A stretch of 64,000 nt of DNA from Brevipalpus yothersi (GCA_003956705.1 QZCP01000645.1:150638-214637), one strand, 5' to 3'. Positions 25,922 to 37,600 are shown, numbered from the stretch's first letter. The notes: generated by a model from the sequence alone, not told the origin. Translations and numbers: made by a program.

Positions 25922-26383
25922 AGAAGTACTTACAGTGTGCTCACAATTGGCTGAATTAACATTACCATGAGAGCCATTGTTACAAAGATTACAAAATACT
26001 GTGTCACAAGTTTCACAGAATAATAGTTCTTGGGATAAATGATTGGAGCATTTTGGAATCACTTCCCGACGCTGACGATTGACCAAATCGAGCAGTTGAT
26101 TGACCAGAAAGGCAGGTGGAAATGTTGATGCACCATCACGTGGAGTGGGAATTATTTCTCTACATATTGGACATCGAAATGAGCCTGATTGCACTGCTCG
26201 TGGTTGACTACATATACTTTCCAAGCACATTTCACACAATGTATGTGAACATACCAACAATTTGGGTGCATGTTGAAAATTATCATATGTATTCAAGCAC
26301 GTTCCACAAGTCAAAAACCCTTCCGTAAAATCTTCATAATTTATGGACACTGTTTCAACCAGTGTTGATGAAGTGATCATCAT
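23676..26383 (-). CDS. TRIM-NHL protein: RING, B-box, coiled coil, filamin repeat, NHL propeller
   Basis: Two exons: 26383-25934 and 25403-23676, giving 725 residues. TRIM-NHL proteins are RING E3 ubiquitin ligases, often with an RNA- or partner-binding NHL propeller. The RING occupies about residues 26-74 (CGTC...CSHTLCEMC...CPIC, ligand order C3HC4). A B-box starts at about 112 (PKCSNHLSQELLFCETCDTVFC). A coiled coil follows in exon 2 (about 160-280). A filamin/ABP280 repeat lies at about 350-410 (VRVIDRDDGTYEAQF), and NHL repeats fill the rest (YVLDTGNCRIKILSS, HVIVVDLGNDCIKKY). This is the architecture of TRIM2/TRIM3 and C. elegans NHL-1; the closest member cannot be settled by eye. The ATG at 26383 was preferred, but an in-frame one at 26425 would add 14 cysteine-rich residues. 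The intron carries a (GA)n tract. Confidence 0.9.
25884..25912. repeat. (GA)n microsatellite in TRIM-NHL intron
   Basis: About 14 uninterrupted GA units lie inside the only intron of the TRIM-NHL gene, 20-50 nt downstream of the exon 1 splice donor on the sense strand, where they read as CT. Confidence 0.9.
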
Positions 26384-26924
26384 TAAATTTATACACAGAC
26401 ACTCACACTCACACACAATACACAACTATTCTACACTCACACACACACGCCAAAATCAGAGTTGATTTAAATCAATGGACGATCCAATGGTGGGCACAAA
26501 TTGATCAACTAATTGAACACATATACACATATACAGGTAAACAAAAGGTAACCACTTTATTATATGAGAAATCAGATGATCAGTATCATCAACATTTTTG
26601 TGTGTAGCTTTTTTTTGTTGACGCGAGAAAGAAGAGAGAGAAAAGAGAAAGAAAAAGAGAGAGAGACTCTCGCTGGAGATTGCGCTGTAGTTGCTCTTCA
26701 GTGCTTGAAAAGTTGAACATAAACATAACAGTTAAAGCTGAGAAGATCGATTTGTACATGAGAACACTTTTTCTTTCGTCCACCAATTCAAATTACAACT
26801 CTTTTTCGAATCACGAGTTTTTGGCCTTTTTCGCTCTCTCTTTCTTTCTCTCTCTTTTTCTCTCTCTTCATCTAGAGAAGTGGAATGATAACATCTTCGT
26901 CATCATGTTTTCTTTTTTCTCGCG

Positions 26925-26930
<6 letters not shown>

Positions 26931-26962
<32 letters not shown>
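26931..26962. repeat. (CT)n microsatellite
   Basis: About 16 uninterrupted CT units, directly after a cgcgcgc run. It lies 130 bp from the long GA tract and is complementary to it. Confidence 0.95.
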
Positions 26963-26965
<3 letters not shown>

Positions 26966-27090
26966 GCTTCTTTCAATCTTGGCTATGGAAGGAATTGCCA
27001 TTCTTGAAGCCTACGGAAAGCTTCCGCATGTGGAAAGTGTTAATATGTTTTCGAAATTTAGACACTTGATTTTCATCTCGAAATTTTTGT

Positions 27091-27092
<2 letters not shown>

Positions 27093-27163
<71 letters not shown>

Positions 27164-27167
27164 GAGT
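27093..27167. repeat. Long (GA)n microsatellite
   Basis: About 32 pure AG units (27093-27157), then a single AT-interrupted unit and further GA. It is one of the two longest simple repeats of the window and forms an inverted pair with the CT tract at 26931-26962. Confidence 0.95.
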
Positions 27168-27974
27168 TGAAGTGAAATATTTCGTTAGACTAAAAGATTA
27201 AAAGTGTTCAAAGTTTCTTGAGAGTACTAAAAAGAGAGAAAAAGAGAGTTTGTGTGTGTATGAGGGAGAGAGAGGAACGATTTCAACAGTTTCTCTCTCG
27301 CTAGTGCAAGGCCTTTTTGGCGATAAAAAGATTGATGGTGTTGAAAAGGTTGGAAAAATTATTGAGGAAATGGAATTTGCGAAAAAGATTGAAAAGATAA
27401 CCATGACCCTAGATATGGTTGATCTTTTTTTTTCAATTCACTTTTAGGCAATATAAACGGGAATATTTTAAGAATTTAGAAAGAAAAAAACATCTATTCG
27501 ACTCGATGTGAAGTGAATTTTGATCATCACCTTCAGTAAATTTTTTGGTCCATCCAAGAGAGTTGAAAATCTCCAAAATATGATGACCCACTTTCATGAT
27601 ACTTTTTGGGAAAAGTTTTATCGATTTACGGTAATTTGTTATTCAATCAGCGTTAATCTTGACTTCCGAATCAGATATTTAACATCTTTTCTTTCTTTCT
27701 CGAACCAATATCGCATTAAAACGGCAATTTTTCTTTTCTCTTATATTTTAGGTTTTTTGTGGTTACTAATATGGCCTAGAAAAACAAAGAAAACCAAGTC
27801 AAGTAGCATTCTTTTATCAACTCTTTTGAATTCTTAAATCATCAATCAAACGCTAAATGACTTTGATAATTTCAGTTCATTCTATACACCAAATGTCAGA
27901 AATTTTTTATCTTATCTGTTGATTTTTCTTCCATCCAAGAGCTTCACAAGTGTCCTGACTTTTCCCTGTAATTA

Positions 27975-28005
27975 CACCCGGTTGCATATGTTTTGTTAGG
28001 GATTT
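27975..28005 (+). repeat. Left terminal inverted repeat of DD37D element
   Basis: 31 bp that match the reverse complement of 29219-29249 at 29 of 31 positions. A TA precedes it. Confidence 0.92.
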
Positions 28006-28035
28006 GAAATGATGATTGCACGACAATGAGAAATC

Positions 28036-29182
28036 ATGGAGAGGTCAAATTCCACAGAATGGTCTGGAAGACTCTCATCTGCACATGTTTATAAGAAAAA
28101 ATGGTCAAAAAAAACAGAAGTGTTGATGAAAATGAAACGCGAAATAGAGTTGGGAATTTTGCGCTTAGTGTATCAAAATTGGTCTTTTTGGGCCATAAAA
28201 AACCATTTCAAACAACAAAATGTTACCGTTCATGATGTGCAAATATCTAGAACCAAGAAGAAATACTCTAGTGATAAAGAAAATCAACCTCCTCCAAAAA
28301 AATTTCGAAAGAAAATGGGTCGCCCATACAAGCTTTCAAGAGTTCGAGTATCGAACTTGAAAAGAAGTGTCCTAAGTGAAAATCCCAAGTCTAATACTGT
28401 GTTGGCTAAGCAGCATAATGTTCATAAATCAACAATTGGCCGTTATATTCACAATGTACTTCGTTTAAAGAGGTACAAAAAGCGAAAAGTTCATGCCTTA
28501 AGTGAAAAACAGAAGCGTGTTCGATTTCAAAGATCTAAAATACTTCTTCCAATTCTGACAAAAAATTTATCAAGAATCATCACAAGTGATGAGAAAATAT
28601 TCCAATTACCAGTTAATTGTGGCAAAACTAAACATTTTTACAAGAATTCGAAGGATAAATGCAGGCGATTTTTCATAAAACGTAAGCAATCTTTCCCGAA
28701 GCAGGTCATGGTATGGGGGGGGCATATCGATGAACGGAAAAACTGAACTTCGATTTATCAAGCCTGGAGCCAAGATCAATAGTGAATATTATATAAATCA
28801 TGTATTAAAACCATTCATCAAGCACGATTTAACCAGATTATACCCAAATAACGATGGTATGTTCCACCAAGACTCTGCACCTTCTCATACTGCGGCAAAA
28901 ACCATCGATTTTCTGAATTCTGAACAAATTCATTTTATACATCCTTCGGAGTGGACACCGAACTCTCCTGATAATGCTCCGATGGATCACACCATTTGGA
29001 GCTGGATGGAAAGTAAACTTGGAGAGCGAAATGTAAAGACGTTCATCGGACTCAAAAAAGCTCTCACTCAGATATGGGACGAACTTCCAATGGAAGTGAT
29101 TCGAAATTCATTAGGACAGTGGACTAAGCGATGTAAACTAATCACCAAGATGCGTGGTGATAATATCGAACAGTTCTTATAG
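28036..29182 (+). pseudogene. DD37D transposase, one-base frameshift in a G run
   Basis: The first frame (28036-28746) has an N-terminal DNA-binding part with helix-turn-helix segments (KRSVLSENPKSN, HKSTIGRYIHNVL) and the first catalytic Asp in IITSDEKIF (residue 185). At 28715-28722 a run of eight Gs breaks the frame: VMVWGG ends there, and the second frame (28730-29182) continues with the expected MNGKTELRFIKPGA. A run of seven Gs would keep it open. The second frame carries the second Asp in FHQDSAPSHTA and the third in SPDNAPMDHTIW, with 37 residues between them, the DD37D spacing of maT elements. Everything else is intact, so either a very recent mutation or a base-call error in the homopolymer could explain the break. 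Confidence 0.92.
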
Positions 29183-29218
29183 TCAAAAAGTGCTTCATGA
29201 CTGTGCAAAGTGAATTTG

Positions 29219-29249
29219 AAATCCCTAACAAAACTTATGCAACTGGGTG
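29219..29249 (-). repeat. Right terminal inverted repeat of DD37D element
   Basis: Partner of the left repeat, followed by TA at 29250-29251. Confidence 0.92.
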
Positions 29250-31036
29250 TATTTTGCTGTTTTAATTATGCTTCAGTAATTCTCATGTGATCTTTTTCTC
29301 TTCTTTCCCAGATCTCGAGCTGAGTTTCGAAAACAATATGACTTGCCCATCCGGCCAAACAGGCTCATTTGCCATCTCAAATCTCACATGACATTTCGTT
29401 AATCAATTCACCCTTTTCATCATTATATACAGTGGTCTTTGCTTTGTCTCTAGAAATGCAAACAAACCTACGTTGAATAATTATTTTGTGTGCACTTCAT
29501 GTCTGAAGTTGATCCTCTTTTTCTGATTCGATCTGTCTCTTGTTTGTATTCATTCGTTCCTCGATTGAGGGTTCTGGTCTCATGATGTGAAAAATATCAT
29601 ATTGGAATCTAGGGAAATTGTTAGCCAATTCAACTGGGACTAATTTCAAGGTCTAATTGGAAAAAATCATGTCTCCGACATATTGACTGATTGGCTCAGA
29701 ATAAGAGTAATATATAATTTTGGTGAAGTTTCTAACTTCAAATCAAATGGATAATTATTCTCTGTCGATTAAAATTTCCAGTGTGAACGTTGAAACCAGT
29801 CCAATCAATTCGACTGTGGAAAAATTTTCCTCTTATTGATGCCAAATGACAGCTTCAAATAGTACACTTAGACCGTCGTGTCGAAAATTTACACACACAA
29901 CATGAAGCCCAAAAGTCTACCATCGTCCAGTAAAAAACCTTATGAGTAATTTTTGATTTATTCTCATCAAGATAATTCGTTTTCATTCCAATATCATCAC
30001 CAAACATGCCTGTTAGTGAATCCGCAAACTTTTGATTGCCCGATATAACATATTCAAAAACGATTACAATAACACTGTGCCTGTAAGTCGCATATTACGC
30101 TGTACCAGAATTTCAGAGAAGATCGTCATCAGTTCTTGAAGATTTCCATGACTTCTACAGACTCATTGTTGTGCTTATCTGTGTAAAGAATTATCGTTTC
30201 ATCCCTATGATAATGATGGAACTTCTTGCAAGCGAGACGTTAGCTGTCTCAATGTGATTCTGACTTGTTTTTAATCGAATTTTTTGGGAAAAAATGTATC
30301 ATCTGGATGGACTAATGAATGGATTCATCCAAGTCACTTCCTTCCGACTGTTTCAGCTGTGGGTATTTTTGGGAAGTTAGATGGTAAACGCTGGCAAGAT
30401 AGTCACGAGAAGTTGATATGAGTGGCAACCTTTAATATGTGTGTATGACGTTGGATTTTGGTCGACAAACAATTATTAATTATTAATTCTGTACCTATGA
30501 AAGTAAGAGGAACACTTGCATGCAACTTTCGAAAGAGCCATTTAGACCATTGACTGGTCTTTTTGACTTACCTAGAACCTATTACCCGTATCTTACATGT
30601 GTCTATTATTCCTTCGCAAAGAAAATCATATCTCTTAGGACGCGATCTAGTCGTAAAAGTAACCTTCTAGCCGATTGGCACTGAAAAGGCTGTAGACGCA
30701 TACCTTAGCTCAAACTCAGTAAGTGATTGTTCACTTTGTTCATTAAAAGAGCCCACTTATTGTATTACTATGACCACTGAATGACTATGAAGATATTGAA
30801 TGCATCAATTTCAGTACTAATATCCAGAAAGGTGAATGCACATGCATGGGTACGAGTCAAATTTTTCATTCACCATATCTAACCCCCAATTTGTTACCTA
30901 TTCTATAGATTCAGAAAACTTTTTCGCTAGTCTTAAAATGCCCTAAAATCTTAAAATAAAGTCTTGAAATCTATGCATATGCAAGATCAATTATTTACCA
31001 GAGTGTTTTTTAACTGGGTCCTAAATATTTATATGA
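29250..31036. other. 1.8 kb region, no gene recognised
   Basis: It lies between the transposon and the unknown secreted protein gene. There is no open frame of note on either strand and no obvious repeat. An AATTATTAATTATTAATT run lies near 30468-30487. Confidence 0.5.
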
Positions 31037-32301
31037 TCATATTTCAGTTCGTTTCAATAGATCATCAGGTCGGTCGATCGGAGGAAGATCCACTTCTTCA
31101 GTATCGGCGGGCTCAGGAGAAGCTGGCTTAGCGGGCGATTGCTGTTGTAGTTGTTGCTGTTGTTGGTATACAGAGGGTAGAATCGATAGAGGAATTGAGA
31201 TAATCAAATTTTGTCCCAAAATCGAGATTCCCACACCATTGTTTCCACTCTTTATCGCTGCTGAGATTCCAGCGGCTGCCTTCTCAATTGAAGTCTGATC
31301 ATTGCTTGGACCATCCACAAAACCTTCATCAGTTTCAGCCAATTTCATTCCACTTTGACGAATTTTCTCTTCACTCTCCTGTCGATCCAAGGTGGTCACA
31401 CCAAAGGGAACCATTACCTGTGGCATAATTACACTTGGTGGAGGAGTTGCTGGCTGTGCATCTGGGGCAAAGAAAATATTTCTATATTCATCAGGATCAT
31501 CATCGTCATCTTCCATTCCTGCGGTTCGAAAAACAAAACCAACGAGAAATGTTTTCGCTCCTTTTCCTACTTTCTTGAACCAATCCATAAGCTGCTTGTT
31601 TTTCTCTCTAAACTTATAGGCTACCTTTTCGAGGATCGATTTGTGGGGACCTGATTCGATATATTTGGTTGCTGTTTCGATAACTTTACCAAATAGTGTT
31701 ATATAAAATTTCAATTGCTTTCGATCTTCGGCATTTTTCACTCTCAGAGTGAAAAATCGTTCCTGCAATTCTTCCAAATCTTGTATGAATTCTTTCATAT
31801 TGGTCTCAAATTCTTCCTTCTTCTTGTCCTTCAAAAGAGCTCCTTGAGCTAATTCTAACTGGATCACATCGACCATCTGACCTGCAGACTCAACAAATTC
31901 GGCTTGTGCTTTACTGATCGATTCGGAGCACATTTGGAATGGATCAAGTGTAGCCAGAATTTCCGATGGTCTGGTGTCGGACGGCTCTGTGCCAGTATCG
32001 GCAGAGGCACCTATGCAGGGAGGAGAAAAAGTAGAATTGCTCTGTAACTATGTATCAAGAGATGGGATTTCCTGAACATGTGGTGATGATAATTCGACTG
32101 ATAGCTCGAAATGATTCAACAAAACAAAAAATTATCAACGAAATATCGCAACGTAATGTAACGTTACAATCAACTAACGTAAGTTTGCAAACGAGTCAGA
32201 ATGGTTCAAGTATCTATTACACGTTGAATTGGATGAAATGTCTCAGATTGTGGCCACTTACCGAAACAGAAGAGGAGAACTAGAACCAAATAACGCATCA
32301 T
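31037..32301 (-). CDS. Unknown secreted protein with helical N-terminal half and proline/glutamine-rich tail
   Basis: Two exons: 32301-32262 and 32010-31037, giving 337 residues. The first exon encodes only a signal peptide (MMRYLVLVLLFCFGASA), and the join G|GT restores a clean cleavage motif ASA-DT, which argues that the model is right. The mature protein has an N-terminal half of charged amphipathic helices (about residues 40-170, for example KKEEFETNMKEFIQDLEEL). An acidic patch DDDDDPDEY and a proline-rich stretch follow, then a hydrophobic segment (ISILGQNLIISIPLSILP), a glutamine run and an acidic proline-rich tail. One cysteine is present in the mature chain, so it is not a disulfide-rich toxin or venom type. 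I recognise no family. It may be a secreted mite-specific protein, such as a salivary or cuticular one, but that is a guess. Confidence 0.75.
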
Positions 32302-33104
32302 GATGATTATTTGTAATCGGTGGATGATATAAAGATTGGTTTAAAAGAGAACATTAAACAATTATCACCACTCTCGAGAGAGGACATCAAGAGAAATACA
32401 GACTTGCATGTTTGTAACTTTTATTCGCCTGAAATGGTGGTTTGCTGTCACTTTGATAGACAGGCGATATTCAATTCGGAGGCATCAAGAGCAACGTTGT
32501 CTGGATTCACACTGATCGATTACACGGAATTTTTCCCAGATTATCTCGACGTCCTCTGGATGCAATGCATCTCAGTGTTCAATCCTACTCTTCGAGTCTG
32601 AGTTCGTGTTGACTGCTGAAGAAATGTTTTCCTGATGAAAAAATCACCATTCATAACTGACCCTCCAATCTCTTCAGATAATGAATGAGATCAAAATTCT
32701 GGGGTTTTTTGCTTGTTAGTGAATTACTAGTGTTAGCCTCGTTCCGTTCGGTCCATTCGCTCGATCTTTGGCCCAAAAGAATTTTGATAGAAAATTTTTA
32801 ATAAGACTAGCGAGGAAGATTTAAAAACTTTCGCTCAATATTTAGCTTAGATATTTGGCTTTCTCTTTTTTCCTAGAACTTCTCTTTTTTACTCCATTCT
32901 CAGGTCTAATTTATCAAACTAAATCAGTTACTTTTAAACACTTCTTAAAGGAACACTTCTCTTTCAAAAATCGGATCCTCTCATGTTTATGAGGCTCAAT
33001 GTTAATAAGGCAGTAGAGGCAGTGGAGACAATACAAGGCCTTAAATGATGAATATTTTTTATAAAATATAAGATATTAAATTATTTCAGAATATTCAAAT
33101 TATT

Positions 33105-33108
<4 letters not shown>

Positions 33109-33176
<68 letters not shown>
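33109..33176. repeat. Long (GA)n microsatellite
   Basis: About 30 GA units with one G-rich interruption near the 3' end. Confidence 0.95.
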
Positions 33177-33509
33177 TGTTTATTTATGTATGAACAAAGG
33201 TTATTATAAAAATATTACTGATGGATACATGCCTTTTTAAAGACTCCTCTCATCAGTAATGAGGAAAATAGAATATAGTAAAGTTAGTTAGTATAGATTT
33301 AGATGAATATTCCAATAAGAACACCTCTTGAAGATGAACAAACGAAACTGAGAAAGAAGAGAGAGGAAGTAGTGCTCTAATGGCGCGAAATCTGTATCTC
33401 ATCAATCTGAGCTTTCAACTTGCTCAGCTAATTGTATTTGTAATAATTACTAAATCATCTAATAAAGAAGCAGAGAAAACTAGAATCAGTTTCACACTGA
33501 ATCGAGGAA

Positions 33510-33515
33510 TTTATT
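33510..33515 (-). other. Poly(A) signal of ERH
   Basis: AATAAA on the minus strand, about 40 nt after the ERH stop codon. It supports ERH being transcribed as its own unit. Confidence 0.5.
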
Positions 33516-33553
33516 GGGGGAGAATGCTCCACTATTCCAATAACATAACGAAG

Positions 33554-33898
33554 TTAAAATTCCTTTTTTGGTGTACTTTCTATCAAGAAAGAACAATCTT
33601 TGCTATCCTTTTGACGAAGTAGAAGGTAAATTTTCTCTTTTATCCATTCCTTAGAATAAGGAGCATAAGCATTGGTCGTATGATCATATTTCAAGCAGAC
33701 AAGATCTTTCAATGAGTCGATAAATTTGAACAATAGCTCGAGATCGTAAGAAATTGAGAGGGCATTGGGATTATTTCTACGCAAATCAGCCTCAAATATT
33801 TCGATTATTCCTTCCAAAGCTTCAGTAACTGTTTCAAAATCAGAGTAACATCGAGTTTCAGGCTTTCCAGGTTGAATTAGAACAATTGTGTGTGACAT
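33554..33898 (-). CDS. ERH: Enhancer of rudimentary homolog, intronless and divergent
   Basis: A single open exon of 114 residues starting at MSHTIVLIQPGKPETR. ERH is a small nuclear dimer that binds RNA-processing and nuclear exosome adaptor proteins. Family landmarks are the N-terminal MSHTI-LIQP strand, a YSDFETV segment, the NNPN-LSISYD-ELLFKFID helix region, and the near-invariant YAPYSKEWIKEKIYLLLR. The normal length is about 104 residues; here about ten extra residues (CSFLIESTPKKEF) end the chain. Identity to animal ERH, judged by eye, is far lower than usual for this very conserved family, and there is no intron. The ATG at 33898 matches the family start; an upstream ATG at 33943 would add 15 residues and is ignored. 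It could be a functional diverged paralog or retrocopy, with the main ERH elsewhere. Confidence 0.88.
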   Translation of the reverse strand: MSHTIVLIQPGKPETRCYSDFETVTEALEGIIEIFEADLRRNNPNALSISYDLELLFKFIDSLKDLVCLKYDHTTNAYAPYSKEWIKEKIYLLLRQKDSKDCSFLIESTPKKEF

Positions 33899-34691
33899 GT
33901 TGGTTTCCTTTGAGAAATAAGCACAAAGTACAGAAACACACAAAATAATGTGAAAAACAATTTAAGGCTCCAGAGAATCAATTTAAGTTGAAAAGTTTGA
34001 TTCAAAATCTTTAAAGGCACACAAATCGTTGATCAACCTGACTAATGGAAATCTGCTACAAAAATAAAAAACAAAGAAACAATCAAGCTCTTTATAGATG
34101 GATGAAAAAGCCTTAGGCACTAGAAAAAATCTCTCTCCTAGGACCAGTTTGAACAGATTTTCCAAAGGAAAAAATTTGCCAATGAAGAAAGTTTTAACAG
34201 CAACAATTTTGTAGGGCAAAAGCTCAAACTCTAAAAAATCCTCTTATTCTGACCATCCTACTCCAACCTGTGACATTGAACACTGGGAGAAAGAGTTTCA
34301 TCTATTGCTTTGAAGTGAGTTATTAATTGTCATTGAGATTTGAGGTCCCGACATTGAGTTAGAGAAGACTAAGTTTCATCTGGAGCTTCCTCTTTCATCC
34401 GATTAAGGAATTGAAAATGATTTGCTGCTCGACGGAAAGAGTGATCAGCAGATCACAAAAGTTGGAGATTTTCTTTCAAGCTTTCTAGGTCTGGAGAATA
34501 AGGAAAATTTCACTGTGTAATTTGTTATTTGAAAGGTGTAGTTCATAAAATAGACTTCACAAAATAAGTTTTGAAAGAAATTCAGAGTGGTTCATGTTGA
34601 GCTCAATCGAGTGTTTTATCTCATTGAGTAGTGGATTATGATTTAGAATCAATGTCAAAATTATTTAGATCTGAATTACATATAACATTTT
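33899..34691. other. Intergenic region between CBL 3' end and ERH
   Basis: It should contain the ERH promoter and the CBL 3' UTR. The minus-strand frame at 33983-34219 is hydrophobic and phenylalanine-rich, with no clear start context or family. Nothing else was seen. Confidence 0.45.
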
Positions 34692-37600
34692 TTATATTAG
34701 ATCTAGGCGACGGGTTGCTAGATTTTGATGATTTTCTCTACTCGCTAACGGCGGTAAGCAAATCCATGCGTTAGGGTCCTCAAAATTTTCATCTTCATCG
34801 AGGTCCAATAGATTGACTTGTTCGTGGCAATTGTTTTGTTTATTATCTCTAGAAAATGCTGATCTAGGATTCGGATCGAATGGGTCCACAACGATTGACT
34901 CGGTTCCTTTGATTTCAGCTCTGCAGAAAGGACAACCTTGACCTTCAGAATCTTGCCATGATGTTAAACAAGGGGTACATAGAAGATGGCCGCATGGTTC
35001 AATACGAATATCTTTACTGTTCTCAGCACAAATTTTGCACAATTGAAATGTTGATCCCATTTCACAGTAAAGCTCATATTGCTCTTGAGTAACTCTTATA
35101 TGATCCTCAGGAGTAGCTTGTACTGCCCAACTGAGATCGGGATTAGTGTTGCATCCATCAGGATAAAGATAACTAGATGAAAATGGAAAGAATAGCTCAA
35201 TCAGTACCATGAGAAGCAAACAATGTGTAGAGGTAATCGTAAAAAGCAATTTTCTCTAAATTATGGGCTGACTAAGGAGTTAAGTGAAGATGGTTGCAGA
35301 TGATGGTCAAAGATTGAAAATAAATCAGAGATTCAAGTAGCCCTCAAGATGATGGGCCAGTGATAAATCATTGATTTATTTCTCTAATAAAAATCCATAT
35401 CATCTATTAATTGCAACCAATAAGAATCTTCTTTCTATCTGAGTTAGACAGAGAAAATCACTACACGGGTCAATACACCGATCAAAAGTTGATCGGTCCA
35501 TTACGGAAGCGATTTACTCACAATCCTTCTCGAAAACCATCCAAAAGAGCTTGACAAAGGGACTTGTTCTGAGGGATAGTTTGAAGTATGTTGCCTTCAG
35601 GTGTCACATAACCAATAGCCCATTGTCCTAAGCGTGTGCAACTGAGACGAAACACGTAACTGGAAGTAAAGAGTCAAAACAGAAAAAATGAATACTTTCT
35701 TGAAAAAATATGACAAAAAAGTGGAATGGATGCTAGAGGATATCGGAATGATTATTGAGGTGTTGCTATGAGAAGTGAATATGATCTAGAAAGTATAGTG
35801 TGGGACTAAAGAGAGAGATTGATCCAAAAAGTCCATAGATTAAATGAAGGCTCGAAAAAATAAAAGAAGAGGGAACAGATCATATTGGGACCTGTAATAG
35901 CCACTCGAACATTTCAATGGTACATCGTCAAGTATTTCGAAGTGGTTTGAGTCATCTCTTGATCTCTGCAAAAGTTTGCATCTTGGAAAAGATTATCTTT
36001 CTCTCAAGTACTTTGGCATCATCTCTCAAGAGAACTGTTGGAGTGACAAAAATCGATCCAACCAATCACTTGTCCAGAGAGGAAAACTGAATGCATTTTA
36101 TAGCTGGCAATATTTCAAGAGACATCGGCAACTCATAGTAAAGTTTAAAGTTAACTGTCACACAGGAATATTCACATCGATACTACATATTGATAGCATA
36201 TTCATCCAGGAAATAGGCCCTAAACATTTGGTGTGAGTTTTTCTTTCCCACTAAGGAAACTGTTGGCAAGACGTTCAGATCATCCTAGATAAAACTCGCA
36301 AAGATAGGGGAAAAGACTTGTCTCAAAAAAACTGAAATTCATCGGGGTTCATTGTGTGAGGATGAGGATGAGAATAGATTTTCTGAGTAAGGGTGAGTAT
36401 GTTACATGGTGAGGTTGATGAACGAAATCATGAAGGAAACGATTAACGTTTGGTAGTAGCTCACCTTCCAGGTTTATTGATATAATTTTGAAGTCTAGCT
36501 TTAACTTCATCATAAGTTAGAAAAGCAACGTATCCAGGATGCGTTACTGCTAGTATCTGCCAGTTTCGTAAAAGTGTGGACCAAGGTTGAAATAATCTAA
36601 TGAAATAAACAATCGGAAAGAATGAAATGACAGCATGAAAACACGGTATAGATGATTGAGAGGAAAAGGAAATTGTATGAAACTGATGAAAGAATGATCA
36701 TCTGACGAATGAGGCGTATCTCTATCTTTATTAGTCAAATATTTTGTCATAATTGAATCTAGTTTAATTTAGCATAATTAGTGGAGAGAGAGCAAGCCAT
36801 ACATTTCGCTAGTAATCATAAAAGATGAAACGTATGCGTCAGCTATTGGATCTCTCCATTGAATTCATAGATAAACATGATTTGACTTGGAATGGTAATC
36901 AGAGCGAGTTCATTGACTGAGCTATCTTCATCCTTCATTTTCACGTTTTTCTACCAGTTGGCCAGTAAGCTGGCATAGTAGGCATTTATTTGACTTATTC
37001 TCAAAGCAAAAAAAGAAGGCTTATGAAGAGCATAATTCGGTGTGAAGGTCGTTCTGCAAAGCATAAGAAAGGATAAAATCGAAGGTAAAGATCAAAATTC
37101 GAGGCTAGGTCATCCGTTTTTTCCTTAATACATACTGGTGAAAGAATACTTTTTGACATCAATTTCACCATGAATTCATCTCGCTAACTCCACTTCACTA
37201 CCTATTGTCATCTGTCATTAGGAAATTCTTCACGATGGATTGTGAATTATTTCTAAAGTTTAACAGATTCTTTTCCCAGAAAAGAATACAACAGTTGTTT
37301 ATACATCAGAGCAAACTATTCTTACAGAAGGGTTTGAAGATAAAGCGAGAGAAAGAGAGAGAAAAAAATGAGGTAGTTTAAGTAATAAAAGAAAATAAAG
37401 AACTGAACTGCTCAAAACGTGAGTTTCGTGGAGAAAATGATCGCAATTTCTGAACATTTATGATTCAAAGAGAGGATATTCGCTGTTGTAAGTGACCTGA
37501 ATGATGGGGATAGAAAGTGGTGTCTTCAGAAAAAGGAGGGTTGATTGAACCAGAAATGAGTAGAATAGGAAGCACTTAATACCATCAGAATTATGTAAGT

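Larger units (their letters stand above)
26384..27974. other. Microsatellite-rich region upstream of TRIM-NHL
   Basis: This 1.6 kb stretch contains a CT tract at 26931-26962 and a long GA tract at 27093-27167, with shorter GA/CT runs around them. The plus-strand frames here (26680-27069, 27250-27447, 27520-27837) are built from the repeats or are AT-driven, and look like nothing known. It probably holds the TRIM-NHL promoter. Confidence 0.5.
27975..29249 (+). mobile_element. Tc1/mariner-superfamily element, DD37D (maT-like)
   Basis: The element is 1275 bp, flanked by TA dinucleotides (27973-27974 and 29250-29251) as expected for TA target-site duplication. Terminal inverted repeats of about 31 bp start CACCCGGTTGCATATGTTTT on the left and read CACCCAGTTGCATAAGTTTT from the right end, with two mismatches, followed by weaker inverted similarity. 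It encodes one transposase split by a frameshift. Intact ends and a nearly intact gene suggest recent activity. The ends are direct sequence evidence; the maT assignment rests on the spacing of the catalytic residues. Confidence 0.93.
32302..33553. other. Intergenic region with long (GA)n tract
   Basis: It should contain the promoter of the unknown secreted protein and the ERH 3' UTR. The plus-strand frames at 32320-32601 and 33380-33622 have no recognisable domains. Confidence 0.5.

Noticed and set aside
26680..27069. Plus-strand frame upstream of TRIM-NHL
   Set aside because: Its translation is mostly Ser/Leu/Phe from CT repeats (SLSLSLSLF), with no start context or homology.
32320..32601. 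Plus-strand 93-codon frame opposite the 5' end of the secreted protein gene
   Set aside because: No recognisable family, and it overlaps the likely promoter of a better supported minus-strand gene.
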